A stretch of 64,000 nucleotides of DNA from Jejuia algarum (lineage in GTDB: Bacteria > Bacteroidota > Bacteroidia > Flavobacteriales > Flavobacteriaceae): the NCBI GenBank assembly GCA_947495775.1, contig CANMAQ010000020.1, positions 1 through 64,000 on the forward strand, read 5' to 3'. Below the pieces are notes generated by a model. That model did no database searches. It saw only the letters and a program-made list of their open reading frames with translations, and was not told the DNA's origin. How positions within the stretch are numbered: the first letter of the stretch is position 1; every line of letters starts with the position of its first letter. A program made the translations under genes and the position numbers. This document shows positions 43,465-52,425 of the stretch, piece by piece.

Positions 43465-44817
43465 TTAAGCTACTGCTTTTCTATTCTTACCTGTTTTCAT
43501 TAAGCCATCGTAATGTCTGTTCAACAAGTATGAATTAATTTGTTGTACTGTATCTATAGCCACACCTACCATGATGAGCATAGAGGTACCTCCAAAGAAT
43601 AAAGCCCAACCTTGTTGTACATTCATTAACTTTACAATAAACGCTGGAAAGATAGCTATAAGTGCTAAAAATATAGACCCTGGTAATGTTATTTGAGACA
43701 TGATTTTATCTAAATACTCTGATGTTTCAGACCCTGGACGAATCCCTGGTATAAAACCGCCACTACGCTTTAAATCATCTGCCATTTTGTTTGTTGGTAC
43801 TGTAATTGCGGTATAGAAGTATGTGAATACTATAATTAATAACGCAAATATCAAGTTGTACCAAAATCCAAATATATCAGAAAAATTTGTTTGAATCCAT
43901 AGGCCTGAAGCTGTATCTTTTAATAAAGAAGATTCTCCAATAAGTCCAGGAACAAACATAATTGCTTGAGCAAATATAATCGGCATTACTCCAGAAGCAT
44001 TTAATTTTAAAGGGATGTACTGTCTAGACCCTCCTTCTGCAGCTTTCTCGTAACCACCAGAAGCGGTTCTACGTGCATATTGAACAGCAATTTTTCGTAC
44101 TGCCATTACCAACATGATAGACGCTAGGATGATTACAAACCATACTACCAATTCAATTAAAATCATGATCAAACCACCGTTTGACTCTGTTACTCTTGCT
44201 GCATACTCTTGCACAAAAGACTGCGGTAACGTTGCTATAATACCTACCATGATTAACAATGAAATACCATTACCAATACCTTTATCGGTAATTTTTTCAC
44301 CTAACCACATAGCGAATATACAGCCTGTGACTAATATCACTATAGAAGAAAAATAGAACAAACCACCCGTACCTAATAGGAAAGCAGACTGTGGTATTCC
44401 TAAAGCTGGTAAGCTAGCCAGGTAACCTGGAGCTTGTAGCAAACAGATACCTATTGTCAACCAACGCGTGATTTGTGTTATTTTCTTTTGTCCACTCGCA
44501 CCCTCTTTTTGCAGTTTCTGCAAATAAGGAATTGCAATCCCCATTAACTGTACAACAATAGAAGCTGAAATGTAAGGCATGATACCAAGTGCAAAAATAG
44601 ATGCGTTTGCAAATGCACCTCCTGTAAAAGCATTCAAAATGCTTAATATACCTGTATCTGTCTTATCGGACAAGGCACCTAATTGTGCAGCATCTATACC
44701 TGGTAATACAACTTGAGCACCAAATCGATAAACTAATAATAGACTCACACTAACGATGATTCTATTTCTTAGTTCTTCAATTTTCCAAACATTTTTTATT
44801 GATTCTATAAATTTCAT
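43465..44817 (-). CDS. secY: Protein translocase subunit SecY
   Basis: 450-residue channel protein of the Sec translocon with ten hydrophobic segments. Landmarks are the N-terminal LRNRIIVSVSLLLVYRFGAQ, the plug region GGAFANASIFALGIMPYISA, and loop GIRPGSETSEYLDKI near 350. It lies 14 nt after rplO in the usual spc-operon position. Confidence 0.97.
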   Translation of the reverse strand: MKFIESIKNVWKIEELRNRIIVSVSLLLVYRFGAQVVLPGIDAAQLGALSDKTDTGILSILNAFTGGAFANASIFALGIMPYISASIVVQLMGIAIPYLQKLQKEGASGQKKITQITRWLTIGICLLQAPGYLASLPALGIPQSAFLLGTGGLFYFSSIVILVTGCIFAMWLGEKITDKGIGNGISLLIMVGIIATLPQSFVQEYAARVTESNGGLIMILIELVVWFVIILASIMLVMAVRKIAVQYARRTASGGYEKAAEGGSRQYIPLKLNASGVMPIIFAQAIMFVPGLIGESSLLKDTASGLWIQTNFSDIFGFWYNLIFALLIIVFTYFYTAITVPTNKMADDLKRSGGFIPGIRPGSETSEYLDKIMSQITLPGSIFLALIAIFPAFIVKLMNVQQGWALFFGGTSMLIMVGVAIDTVQQINSYLLNRHYDGLMKTGKNRKAVA

Positions 44818-44831
44818 ACGTTAATGTCGTC

Positions 44832-45284
44832 TTATAAAGTTATCGCTTCTCCTCCTGCTGCTTCGATAGCTGCTTTAGCTGAAGCTGAAAATTTGTGAGC
44901 AGATACTTTTAGTTTTGCTTTTAATTCTCCTCTTCCTAATACTTTAACAAGGTCGTTTTTACCTGCTAATCTATTAGAAAATAATGTTTCAAAATCAACA
45001 ACATCGCTTACCTTCTTATCATCTACTAACGCTTGTAACGTATCTAGGTTGATAGCTTGGTAGGCTACACGGTTAATATTAGTAAAACCAAACTTAGGTA
45101 CACGTCTTTGTAATGGCATTTGTCCACCTTCAAATCCTAATTTCTTAGAATATCCAGAACGGGACTTAGCCCCTTTGTGACCACGTGTTGCCGTACCACC
45201 TTTTCCTGAACCTTGTCCGCGACCTACTCGCTTGCCTTGTGTTTTTACCGATCCTTTTGCCGGTTGTAAGTTACTTAAATTCAT
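44832..45284 (-). CDS. rplO: 50S ribosomal protein L15
   Basis: 150 residues. It starts MNLSNLQPAKGSVKTQGKRV, followed by the Gly-rich GRGQGSGKGGTATRGHKGAK and the FEGGQMPLQRRVPKFGF signature. It is a late 50S assembly protein, located between rpmD and secY. Confidence 0.97.
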   Translation of the reverse strand: MNLSNLQPAKGSVKTQGKRVGRGQGSGKGGTATRGHKGAKSRSGYSKKLGFEGGQMPLQRRVPKFGFTNINRVAYQAINLDTLQALVDDKKVSDVVDFETLFSNRLAGKNDLVKVLGRGELKAKLKVSAHKFSASAKAAIEAAGGEAITL

Positions 45285-45296
45285 TGTTGTTATGTG

Positions 45297-45476
45297 TTAA
45301 GCTTCTTCTACAGAAACTAAATGTGAAACTTTAGCAACCATACCAAGTATATTTGGTGTAGCTTCATGCTCTTTTACTTGTCCAATCTTCTTAAGACCCA
45401 AAGCTTCTAACGTTCTTTTTTGTCTTTGCGTACGATTGATTGCGCTTTTAACTTTTTTTACTTTAATCTTTGCCAT
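45297..45476 (-). CDS. rpmD: 50S ribosomal protein L30
   Basis: 59-residue protein read from the gap between rplO and rpsE: it begins MAKIKVKKVKSAINRTQRQK, continues RTLEALGLKKIGQ and ends HLVSVEEA. The length and the LEALGLKKIGQ motif are typical of bacterial L30. Spacing is 12 nt to rplO and 11 nt from rpsE. Confidence 0.95.
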   Translation of the reverse strand: MAKIKVKKVKSAINRTQRQKRTLEALGLKKIGQVKEHEATPNILGMVAKVSHLVSVEEA

Positions 45477-45487
45477 CTCTGTCTGTA

Positions 45488-46012
45488 TTAAGCGTTAAAA
45501 ACTTGTTCAAGTGAAATACCTCTATCTCTTGCTATAGCTTTAGCATCTCTTAGTTGTAATAAAGCATCGAAAGTTGCTTTAACAACATTATGAGGGTTCG
45601 ATGAACCTTGAGATTTTGATAATACATCGTGTACACCTACGGCTTCAAGAACCGTTCTAACGGCTCCACCTGCAATTACACCTGTACCAGGAGCTGCTGG
45701 AATAATATTTACTCTAGCACCACCGTATTTTCCTTTTTGCTCATGAGGTAAAGTTCCTTTGATGATAGGAATACGTACAAGGTTTTTCTTAGCGTCTTCT
45801 ACTGCTTTTGCAATTGCACTAGCAACATCTTTAGATTTCCCTAAACCTTGTCCTACAACACCTGCTTCATCACCAACAACTACTATTGCCGAAAAACCGA
45901 ATGCTCTACCACCTTTTGTTACCTTAGTAACTCTTTGCACACCAACAAGACGATCTTTAAGATCTAATCCTCCTGGTTTTACTAATTCTGCGCTTTTATA
46001 TTTTTGATACAT
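45488..46012 (-). CDS. rpsE: 30S ribosomal protein S5
   Basis: 174 residues. The double-stranded RNA-binding fold has LKDRLVGVQRVTKVTKGGRA, and the second domain has IPAAPGTGVIAGGAVRTVLE. S5 is important for decoding accuracy. It lies 6 nt after rplR. Confidence 0.97.
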   Translation of the reverse strand: MYQKYKSAELVKPGGLDLKDRLVGVQRVTKVTKGGRAFGFSAIVVVGDEAGVVGQGLGKSKDVASAIAKAVEDAKKNLVRIPIIKGTLPHEQKGKYGGARVNIIPAAPGTGVIAGGAVRTVLEAVGVHDVLSKSQGSSNPHNVVKATFDALLQLRDAKAIARDRGISLEQVFNA

Positions 46013-46018
46013 AATTTC

Positions 46019-46375
46019 TTAGAATTTAAGTCCTGCTTCTCTTGCGCCTTCGGCTAATGATTTTACTCGTCCGTGGTATAAATACCCGCCTCTATCGAAA
46101 GCGATTGTTTCTACACCAGCTTTTAAAGCTTTTTCTGCAATAGCTTTTCCTACTAAGGCAGCAACTTCACTTTTGTTACCTTTAGCAGCAGCTATATCTT
46201 TATCTCTTGAAGATGCAGCGCTAATGGTTACACCAGTAACGTCATCTACTAATTGAGCATAAATTTCTTTATTACTTCTATAAACAGCTAATCGTGGTCT
46301 TGCTTCTGTACCAGAAACAACCTTACGGATTCTGTTTTTTATTCTTAGTCTTCTATCGTTCTTTGTTAATGCCAT
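46019..46375 (-). CDS. rplR: 50S ribosomal protein L18
   Basis: 118 residues, 5S rRNA-binding. It starts MALTKNDRRLRIKNRIRKVV, with RPRLAVYRSNKEIYAQLVDD and the end FDRGGYLYHGRVKSLAEGAR, which is the family signature. It lies between rplF and rpsE. Confidence 0.97.
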   Translation of the reverse strand: MALTKNDRRLRIKNRIRKVVSGTEARPRLAVYRSNKEIYAQLVDDVTGVTISAASSRDKDIAAAKGNKSEVAALVGKAIAEKALKAGVETIAFDRGGYLYHGRVKSLAEGAREAGLKF

Positions 46376-46384
46376 AACTTCTTA

Positions 46385-46927
46385 TTAAGCTGATTTACCT
46401 GCTTTTCTTCTTATTTCTTCACCAACAAACTTGATTCCTTTTCCTTTGTAAGGTTCTGGCTTACGGAAGCCACGGATCTTAGCGGCTACTTGACCAACTA
46501 ATTGTTTATCGTGAGACGTTAGTTTAACGATTGGATTCTTTCCTTTTTCAGAAATAGTTTCTATTTTAACTTCAGGAGCGATATCTAAAACGATGTTATG
46601 AGAAAATCCTAATGCTAAATCTAATTTCTGTCCTTGGTTAGAGGCTCTATAACCTACACCAACCAATTCTAATTCTTTTGTCCAACCAGTAGATACACCT
46701 GCAATCATGTTATGCATTAAAGATCTGTATAAGCCATGTTTTGCTTTTTGATCTTTTGTATCTGAAGAACGCGTTACTAATATGTTTCCGTCTTCTACTT
46801 TTATAGCAACGGTATCGAAGTTTTGCGTTAATTCTCCTAATTTTCCTTTTACAGTAACAACGCTATCTTTAACGTCTACTGTTACACCTTCTGGAATGGC
46901 TACTGGATTATTTCCTATTCTTGACAT
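46385..46927 (-). CDS. rplF: 50S ribosomal protein L6
   Basis: 180 residues, two repeated L6 domains. It starts MSRIGNNPVAIPEGVTV, and the C-terminal signature is PEPYKGKGIKFVGEEIRRKA. It sits near the GTPase-associated centre. It lies 18 nt after rpsH. Confidence 0.97.
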   Translation of the reverse strand: MSRIGNNPVAIPEGVTVDVKDSVVTVKGKLGELTQNFDTVAIKVEDGNILVTRSSDTKDQKAKHGLYRSLMHNMIAGVSTGWTKELELVGVGYRASNQGQKLDLALGFSHNIVLDIAPEVKIETISEKGKNPIVKLTSHDKQLVGQVAAKIRGFRKPEPYKGKGIKFVGEEIRRKAGKSA

Positions 46928-46945
46928 TTCTTCTGGGTTTTAAAA

Positions 46946-47344
46946 TTAGTAAACGTAACATAATACTTCACCACCTACATTGTCTCTACGTGCTTGCTTA
47001 CCTGTCATTACGCCGTGAGACGTAGAAACGATGGCAATACCAAGTCCGTTAAGGATTCTAGGTAATTCTTTAGCACCTGCATACTTACGTAAACCTGGTG
47101 TACTAATACGTTCAATTTTCTTGATTACGGGTTCTTTTGTTTCTTTGTTATACTTAAGTGCTATCTTAATAGAACCTTGTACACTTGAATCATCGAACTT
47201 GTAGCTTAAAATATATCCTTGTTCGAATAATATTTTAGTAATGTCTTTCTTTAAGTTAGATGCAGGAATTTCTACCACTCTGTGGTTTGCTCTAATTGCA
47301 TTTCTAACTCTCGTAAGATAATCCGCTATTGGATCTGAATACAT
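46946..47344 (-). CDS. rpsH: 30S ribosomal protein S8
   Basis: 132 residues. It starts MYSDPIADYLTRVRNAIRAN, with the C-terminal STSHGVMTGKQARRDNVGGE signature. Central-domain 16S rRNA binder; in E. coli it also represses the spc operon, which cannot be assumed here. It follows rpsN after 75 nt. Confidence 0.97.
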   Translation of the reverse strand: MYSDPIADYLTRVRNAIRANHRVVEIPASNLKKDITKILFEQGYILSYKFDDSSVQGSIKIALKYNKETKEPVIKKIERISTPGLRKYAGAKELPRILNGLGIAIVSTSHGVMTGKQARRDNVGGEVLCYVY

Positions 47345-47419
47345 ATTTATTAATTTGCGGTTGTGGTTTTCAATACCGTCTCTCGGCTTGAACCTACTAC
47401 CAATTTATAATTCTTTTTT

Positions 47420-47689
47420 TTACCAACTTGCTTTTTTAACACCTGGGATTAACCCTTGGTTAGCCATTTCTCTAAAAGTAACACGAGAGATACCAAATGT
47501 TCTCATGTAACCTTTAGGTCTACCAGTTAGTTTACATCTGTTATGCTGACGTATAGGTGAAGCATTTTTTGGTAACTTCTGTAAAGCCTCATAATCTCCA
47601 GCTTCTTTCAAAGCTTTACGTTTTGCGGCGTACTTTGCTACAGTTTTACTTCTTTTTACCTCACGGGCTTTCATTGATTCTTTAGCCAT
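47420..47689 (-). CDS. rpsN: 30S ribosomal protein S14, zinc-free form
   Basis: 89 residues, the long form without CxxC zinc pairs. The core is RQHNRCKLTGRPKGYMRTFG and SRVTFREMANQGLIPGVKKA. With the zinc-free L36 it indicates that these r-proteins do not need zinc here. It lies 3 nt after rplE. Confidence 0.97.
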   Translation of the reverse strand: MAKESMKAREVKRSKTVAKYAAKRKALKEAGDYEALQKLPKNASPIRQHNRCKLTGRPKGYMRTFGISRVTFREMANQGLIPGVKKASW

Positions 47690-47692
47690 AAC

Positions 47693-48244
47693 TTAGTTCT
47701 TTTTAAAAGGTACCCCTAGTTCAGTTAATAATGATTTTGCTTCTTTATCTGTTTCAGCAGAAGTTACAAATGTAATATCCATTCCTGAGATTTTATTAAC
47801 TTTATCAATATTTATCTCTGGAAAAATGATTTGTTCTGTAATTCCTAGGTTATAATTCCCTCTTCCGTCGAAACCAGTGGCTTTAATACCATTAAAATCT
47901 CTAACTCGTGGTAATGCAGAAGTTACTAAACGGTCTAAGAATTCATACATTTTTTCACCACGTAAGGTTACTTTAACACCGATAGGCATTCCTTTACGTA
48001 ATTTAAAAGATGCAACATCCTTCTTAGATATAGTTGCTATTGCTTTTTGTCCAGATATTGTAGTTACCTCTTCTAAAGCATAGTCAATTAACTTCTTATC
48101 TGCTACTGCTGCTCCAACACCTTTAGATATTACTATCTTTTTAAGTTTTGGAACTTGCATTACATTTTTGTATCCAAATTCGTCTGTAAGAGCTGCAATT
48201 ACTTTGCTTTTATACTCTTCTTTAAGTCTAGGTGTATATGCCAT
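47693..48244 (-). CDS. rplE: 50S ribosomal protein L5
   Basis: 183 residues, 5S rRNA-binding. It has VPKLKKIVISKGVGAAVADK, RKGMPIGVKVTLRGEKMYEF and the end KSLLTELGVPFKKN. It lies 2 nt after rplX. Confidence 0.97.
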   Translation of the reverse strand: MAYTPRLKEEYKSKVIAALTDEFGYKNVMQVPKLKKIVISKGVGAAVADKKLIDYALEEVTTISGQKAIATISKKDVASFKLRKGMPIGVKVTLRGEKMYEFLDRLVTSALPRVRDFNGIKATGFDGRGNYNLGITEQIIFPEINIDKVNKISGMDITFVTSAETDKEAKSLLTELGVPFKKN

Positions 48245-48246
48245 AA

Positions 48247-48564
48247 CTATATTACTTCTTTAGATTTTACTGCAACCCTTTGTTTCTTACCTGTCTTTTC
48301 ATCTTTCTCGTAAGTAACACGAGTTGTTTCTCCCTTAGAAGTTAACAATGATAAGTTAGACACGTGAATAGGTGCTTCTTTTTCTACGATTCCGCCTTGA
48401 GGATTTTGTGCACTTGGCTTCGTGTGTTTCTTCACCATGTTTACACCCTCAACGATCGCTTTATTCTTTGCTATGAATACTTTTTGTACTTTACCTTCAG
48501 ATCCTTTATGGTCTCCAGCAATTACTTTTACAGTATCTCCAGTTTTAATTTTAAGCTTTGCCAT
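48247..48564 (-). CDS. rplX: 50S ribosomal protein L24
   Basis: 105 residues with the KOW motif at the N terminus (KIKTGDTVKVIAGDHKGSEG) and VEGVNMVKKHTKPSAQNPQG. It is an early 50S assembly initiator. It lies 15 nt after rplN. Confidence 0.97.
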   Translation of the reverse strand: MAKLKIKTGDTVKVIAGDHKGSEGKVQKVFIAKNKAIVEGVNMVKKHTKPSAQNPQGGIVEKEAPIHVSNLSLLTSKGETTRVTYEKDEKTGKKQRVAVKSKEVI

Positions 48565-48579
48565 CTTAATTTTTCTGTA

Positions 48580-48948
48580 TTAAAGCACCTCTGGTGCTAA
48601 TGATACAATCTTCATGAATTGTTTATCACGAAGCTCTCTAGCAACAGGTCCAAATACACGTGTTCCTCTCATTTCACCCGTTGGGTTTAAAAGTACACAA
48701 GCATTGTCATCAAATCTTATATAAGATCCATCAGGACGTCTTACTTCTTTCTTTGTACGAACAACTACTGCTGTAGATACTGCTCCTTTTTTAATGTTTC
48801 CATTAGGAGTAGAATCTTTTACAGAGACAACAATTTTGTCTCCAACAGAAGCATATCTTCTTTTAGTACCACCTAATACACGGATCGTTAAAACTTCCTT
48901 TGCACCAGTGTTATCAGCTACCTTTAATCTTGATTCTTGTTGTACCAT
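48580..48948 (-). CDS. rplN: 50S ribosomal protein L14
   Basis: 122 residues. It starts MVQQESRLKVADNTGAKEVL, with FDDNACVLLNPTGEMRGTRV and the end VSLAPEVL. It forms inter-subunit bridges. Only 2 nt separate it from rpsQ. Confidence 0.97.
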   Translation of the reverse strand: MVQQESRLKVADNTGAKEVLTIRVLGGTKRRYASVGDKIVVSVKDSTPNGNIKKGAVSTAVVVRTKKEVRRPDGSYIRFDDNACVLLNPTGEMRGTRVFGPVARELRDKQFMKIVSLAPEVL

Positions 48949-48950
48949 AA

Positions 48951-49208
48951 TTACTTCGCTCTTTCAATTATTTCAACTAATCTCCAGCACTTAGATTTAC
49001 TTAAAGGTCGTGTTTCCATGATTCTTACAGTATCACCTTCGTTGCAGTCGTTTTTCTCGTCGTGCGCAACATATTTCTTTGTCTTTAACACGAACTTTCC
49101 ATACATAGGGTGCTTTACTTTTTTCACCTCAGAAACCACAATAGATTTCTGCATCTTGTTACTTGTAACAATCCCTATACGTTCTTTTCTTAAATTTCTT
49201 GTTTCCAT
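48951..49208 (-). CDS. rpsQ: 30S ribosomal protein S17
   Basis: 85-residue OB-fold protein with RKERIGIVTSNKMQKSIVVS and GDTVRIMETRPLSKSKCWRL, the family signature. It lies between rpmC and rplN. Confidence 0.97.
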   Translation of the reverse strand: METRNLRKERIGIVTSNKMQKSIVVSEVKKVKHPMYGKFVLKTKKYVAHDEKNDCNEGDTVRIMETRPLSKSKCWRLVEIIERAK

Positions 49209-49219
49209 ATTCAGCAGAA

Positions 49220-49411
49220 TTATTGTAGTTCTCTTTTAGTTAATTCCGTGGCAATTCTAGCAACGCTTCTTCTTAATGTACGTAACTGAATTGGATTTTC
49301 TAAAGGAGATATTGCATGAGACAATTTAAGGTCTGAATAACTCTTTTTAGTTTCACCAAGTTTTTCTTGTAACTCAGCTACAGATAATTCTTTAATTTCT
49401 GATTGTTTCAT
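49220..49411 (-). CDS. rpmC: 50S ribosomal protein L29
   Basis: 63 residues, all-helical. It starts MKQSEIKELSVAELQEKLGE, and the end is RTLRRSVARIATELTKRELQ. Two adjacent ATG codons are present; the second gives the usual MKQSEIKEL start. It is located near the peptide exit tunnel. Confidence 0.95.
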   Translation of the reverse strand: MKQSEIKELSVAELQEKLGETKKSYSDLKLSHAISPLENPIQLRTLRRSVARIATELTKRELQ

Positions 49412-49423
49412 CATCTTAAATTA

Positions 49424-49843
49424 TTATGCTTCGTAATCTCTAGCAATTATAAACTTAGTTTTCACTGGTAACTTTTGTGCTGCCAAACGTAATGCTTCTT
49501 TAGCAACGTCTAATGGCACTCCACCAATTTCGAATAAAACACGACCTGGTTTTACAACAGCTGCCCAATATTCTACGGCACCTTTACCTTTACCCATACG
49601 TACTTCAAGAGGCTTTTTAGTAATAGGCTTGTCTGGAAAAATTTTAATCCAAAGTTGCCCTTCTCTTTTCATGTAACGTGTAGCGGCAATACGTGCTGCT
49701 TCTATTTGACGCGATGTTAAAAAATTCGAGTCTAGTGATTTTATTCCAAAAGTTCCACTTGAAAGTTGGTGCCCTCTTCCGGCATTACCTTTCATGCGTC
49801 CTTTTTGCTGTTTACGAAATTTTGTTCTTTTAGGCTGTAACAT
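49424..49843 (-). CDS. rplP: 50S ribosomal protein L16
   Basis: 139 residues. It starts MLQPKRTKFRKQQKGRMKGN, with EGQLWIKIFPDKPITKKPLE and RMGKGKGAVEYWAAVVKPGR. It contacts the A-site tRNA elbow. It lies between rpsC and rpmC. Confidence 0.97.
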   Translation of the reverse strand: MLQPKRTKFRKQQKGRMKGNAGRGHQLSSGTFGIKSLDSNFLTSRQIEAARIAATRYMKREGQLWIKIFPDKPITKKPLEVRMGKGKGAVEYWAAVVKPGRVLFEIGGVPLDVAKEALRLAAQKLPVKTKFIIARDYEA

Positions 49844-49864
49844 TTTTCTTTACTTTATAAAAAA

Positions 49865-50590
49865 TTACTTTCTACGACGAGGTCCTTTGTTATTTCCACC
49901 GCGTCCTCCGGCTCCACCTTTTCCTTGCTTCTTAGATAACCCAACAAGCGGAGAAAGTTCTCTTTTACCATATACTTCACCTTTCATGATCCATACTTTA
50001 ACACCTAATCTACCATAAGTAGTATGTGCTTCAACTAAAGCATAATCAATATCGGCTCTGAATGTTGATAAAGGAATACGTCCTTCTTTGTAGTGTTCTG
50101 AACGTGCCATTTCAGCTCCGTTTAAACGCCCACTAATCTGGATTTTAATTCCTTCTGCGTTCATACGCATAGTAGCAGCAATAGCCATTTTGATAGCACG
50201 ACGGTAAGAGATACGATTCTCTATTTGACGTGCAATACTTGATCCTACTAAAAATGCGTCTAGTTCAGGTCTTTTAATTTCAAAGATGTTAATCTGAACT
50301 TCTTTTCCAGTAATTTTCTTAAGCTCTTCTTTTAACTTGTCTACCTCTTGGCCACCTTTACCGATAATGATACCAGGTCTAGCAGTAGTGATAGTAACGG
50401 TTACAAGTTTTAAAGTTCTTTCAATAATTACTCTACTTACACTAGCTTTAGATAAACGCGCGTGAACGTATTTTCTAATCTTATCGTCTTCGGCAAGTTT
50501 GTCACCATAATCGTTTCCTCCGTACCAGTTAGATTCCCATCCTCTGATAATTCCTAAGCGATTTCCGATTGGATTTGTCTTTTGTCCCAT
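49865..50590 (-). CDS. rpsC: 30S ribosomal protein S3
   Basis: 241 residues. It starts MGQKTNPIGNRLGIIRGWES. The KH domain contains RPGIIIGKGGQEVDKLKEEL, and RSEHYKEGRIPLSTFRADID is in the C-terminal domain. The tail is Gly/Lys/Arg-rich (GKGGAGGRGGNNKGPRRRK). It lines the mRNA entry channel. Confidence 0.97.
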   Translation of the reverse strand: MGQKTNPIGNRLGIIRGWESNWYGGNDYGDKLAEDDKIRKYVHARLSKASVSRVIIERTLKLVTVTITTARPGIIIGKGGQEVDKLKEELKKITGKEVQINIFEIKRPELDAFLVGSSIARQIENRISYRRAIKMAIAATMRMNAEGIKIQISGRLNGAEMARSEHYKEGRIPLSTFRADIDYALVEAHTTYGRLGVKVWIMKGEVYGKRELSPLVGLSKKQGKGGAGGRGGNNKGPRRRK

Positions 50591-50597
50591 ACTCTAT

Positions 50598-51005
50598 TTA
50601 AGCTTGTGTGTTATTGTTAGCGCCAACCACTAATGTAACATGGTTAGAACGTTTTCTTATTCTGTGTGCACGACCTTGAGGTGCTGGACGTAATCTCTTT
50701 AACATAGATCCGCCATCTACTCTAATCTCTTTTACGATTAACTCTGCTGTTTCAACATCGGCATCCTCGTTTTTAGATTGCCAGTTAGCGATAGCTGATA
50801 ATAACAACTTCTCTAAACGGCCTGAGGCTTCTTTATTGTTGAATTTTAAGATATTAAGTGCTTTTTCTACTTTTTCACCTCTTACTAAATCGGCTACTAA
50901 ACGCATTTTCCTTGGTGACGTAGGACAGTTATTAAGCTTTGCAAAAGCAACTTGCTTTTTAGCTTCCTTAATAGCGTCTGCCATTTGTTTTTTACGACTT
51001 CCCAT
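50598..51005 (-). CDS. rplV: 50S ribosomal protein L22
   Basis: 135 residues with NNCPTSPRKMRLVADLVRGE, KNEDADVETAELIVKEIRVD and RLRPAPQGRAHRIRKRSNHV, the loop that reaches the peptide tunnel. The N-terminal extension MGSRKKQMADAIKEAKKQ is typical of Bacteroidota. Confidence 0.97.
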   Translation of the reverse strand: MGSRKKQMADAIKEAKKQVAFAKLNNCPTSPRKMRLVADLVRGEKVEKALNILKFNNKEASGRLEKLLLSAIANWQSKNEDADVETAELIVKEIRVDGGSMLKRLRPAPQGRAHRIRKRSNHVTLVVGANNNTQA

Positions 51006-51011
51006 AGCTTA

Positions 51012-51290
51012 CTACTTTTTACCTTTATTTTTAGCACCTGCATGCCCACGGAATGAACGTGTTGGTGAAAATTCTCCTAATTTATGACCTACCATGTTCT
51101 CTGTAACATATACTGGTACAAATTGACGGCCATTGTGCACTGCGATAGTTTGACCAACGAAGTCTGGAGTAATCATACTTGCTCTAGACCAAGTTTTGAT
51201 AACCGTTTTCTTGTTACCATCTACATTGGCAGCTACTTTTCGTTCTAATTTATAATGAACGTAAGGTCCTTTTTTTAATGATCTTGCCAT
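51012..51290 (-). CDS. rpsS: 30S ribosomal protein S19
   Basis: 92 residues. It starts MARSLKKGPYVHYKLERKV, with WSRASMITPDFVGQTIAVHN and VGHKLGEFSPTRSFRGHAG. It lies near the P-site tRNA and pairs with S13. Confidence 0.97.
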   Translation of the reverse strand: MARSLKKGPYVHYKLERKVAANVDGNKKTVIKTWSRASMITPDFVGQTIAVHNGRQFVPVYVTENMVGHKLGEFSPTRSFRGHAGAKNKGKK

Positions 51291-51293
51291 GTC

Positions 51294-52121
51294 TTATTTC
51301 TTTCTACGTTCTACAATATATTTATTACTCGCTTTTGTTTTAGAACGGGTTCTGTAACCTTTAGCAGGTATACCGTTTCTAGAACGAGGGTGTCCACCTG
51401 AAGCACGACCTTCACCACCACCCATTGGGTGATCGACAGGGTTCATTCTTACTGGGTTTGTTCTTGGTCTTCTACCTAACCATCGTGTTCTACCTGCTTT
51501 ACCACCAACTAATAACTGGTGATCAGAGTTAGAAACAACACCTACTGTAGCCATACAAGTTACCAACACTAAACGTGTTTCACCCGACGGTAATTTTACT
51601 GTCGCAAATCTACCATCTCTTGCCATTAACTGTGCAAAAGCACCAGCACTACGTGCCATTACTGCACCTTGACTAGGACGTAATTCTAAACAAGAAATAA
51701 TTGTACCTAATGGAATTTCACTTAATGGCATTGCATTTCCTATTTCAGGAGCGATACCTTCTTTTCCAGAAACAATTGTTTGCCCAACTTGAAGTCCGTT
51801 TTGAGCAATAATATAACGCTTCTCACCATCTTGGTAATTTAATAAAGCGATAAAAGCTGTTCTGTTTGGATCGTATTCGATAGACTTAACTTCGGCAGGA
51901 ATTCCTGCTTTGTCTCTTTTAAAGTCTATAATACGATACTTCTTTTTATGACCACCACCAATATAGCGCATGGTCATTCTTCCTTGACTGTTTCTACCAC
52001 CAGACCTTTTTTTCGGAGCTAATAAACTTTTCTCCGGCTTATCAGTAGTTATGGCGTCATACCCATTTACTACTCTAAATCGCTGTCCTGGTGTGATTGG
52101 TTTTAATTTTCTTACTGACAT
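51294..52121 (-). CDS. rplB: 50S ribosomal protein L2
   Basis: 275 residues, normal length. It has GRMTMRYIGGGHKKKYRIID near 47, VARSAGAFAQLMARDG-type sequence near 155 (seen as MARSAGAFAQLMARD), and the C-terminal PVDHPMGGGEGRASGGHPRS loop that contacts the peptidyl transferase region. It lies 5 nt after rplW. Confidence 0.98.
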   Translation of the reverse strand: MSVRKLKPITPGQRFRVVNGYDAITTDKPEKSLLAPKKRSGGRNSQGRMTMRYIGGGHKKKYRIIDFKRDKAGIPAEVKSIEYDPNRTAFIALLNYQDGEKRYIIAQNGLQVGQTIVSGKEGIAPEIGNAMPLSEIPLGTIISCLELRPSQGAVMARSAGAFAQLMARDGRFATVKLPSGETRLVLVTCMATVGVVSNSDHQLLVGGKAGRTRWLGRRPRTNPVRMNPVDHPMGGGEGRASGGHPRSRNGIPAKGYRTRSKTKASNKYIVERRKK

Positions 52122-52126
52122 TCTAA

Positions 52127-52417
52127 TTACATATTAGCGTATAAATCAATCATCTCACCTTCCGCCAGTTGTACAATTGCTTTTTTAACAGCATTTGTTT
52201 TACCATGTTGTATACCAGTTTTTGTGTACTTGGTACTACGATCTGGACGGACATTTATAGTACGAACTTTAGCAACAGAAACGCCATAAGCAGCTTCCAC
52301 TGCTTTTTTAATTTCTACCTTGTTCGCCTTTGTATTCACTGCGAATGTATAACGGTTTCTTAACTCGCTATCAGCTGTCGCTTTTTCTGTGATTATAGGT
52401 TTAATTAAGATACTCAT
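52127..52417 (-). CDS. rplW: 50S ribosomal protein L23
   Basis: 96 residues with IIKPIITEKATADSELRNRY-like start (LIKPIITEKAT), the KANKVEIKKAVEAAYGVSVA core and VRTINVRPD. It lies at the tunnel exit and docks SRP and trigger factor. Confidence 0.97.
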   Translation of the reverse strand: MSILIKPIITEKATADSELRNRYTFAVNTKANKVEIKKAVEAAYGVSVAKVRTINVRPDRSTKYTKTGIQHGKTNAVKKAIVQLAEGEMIDLYANM

Positions 52418-52425
52418 CTCGTTTC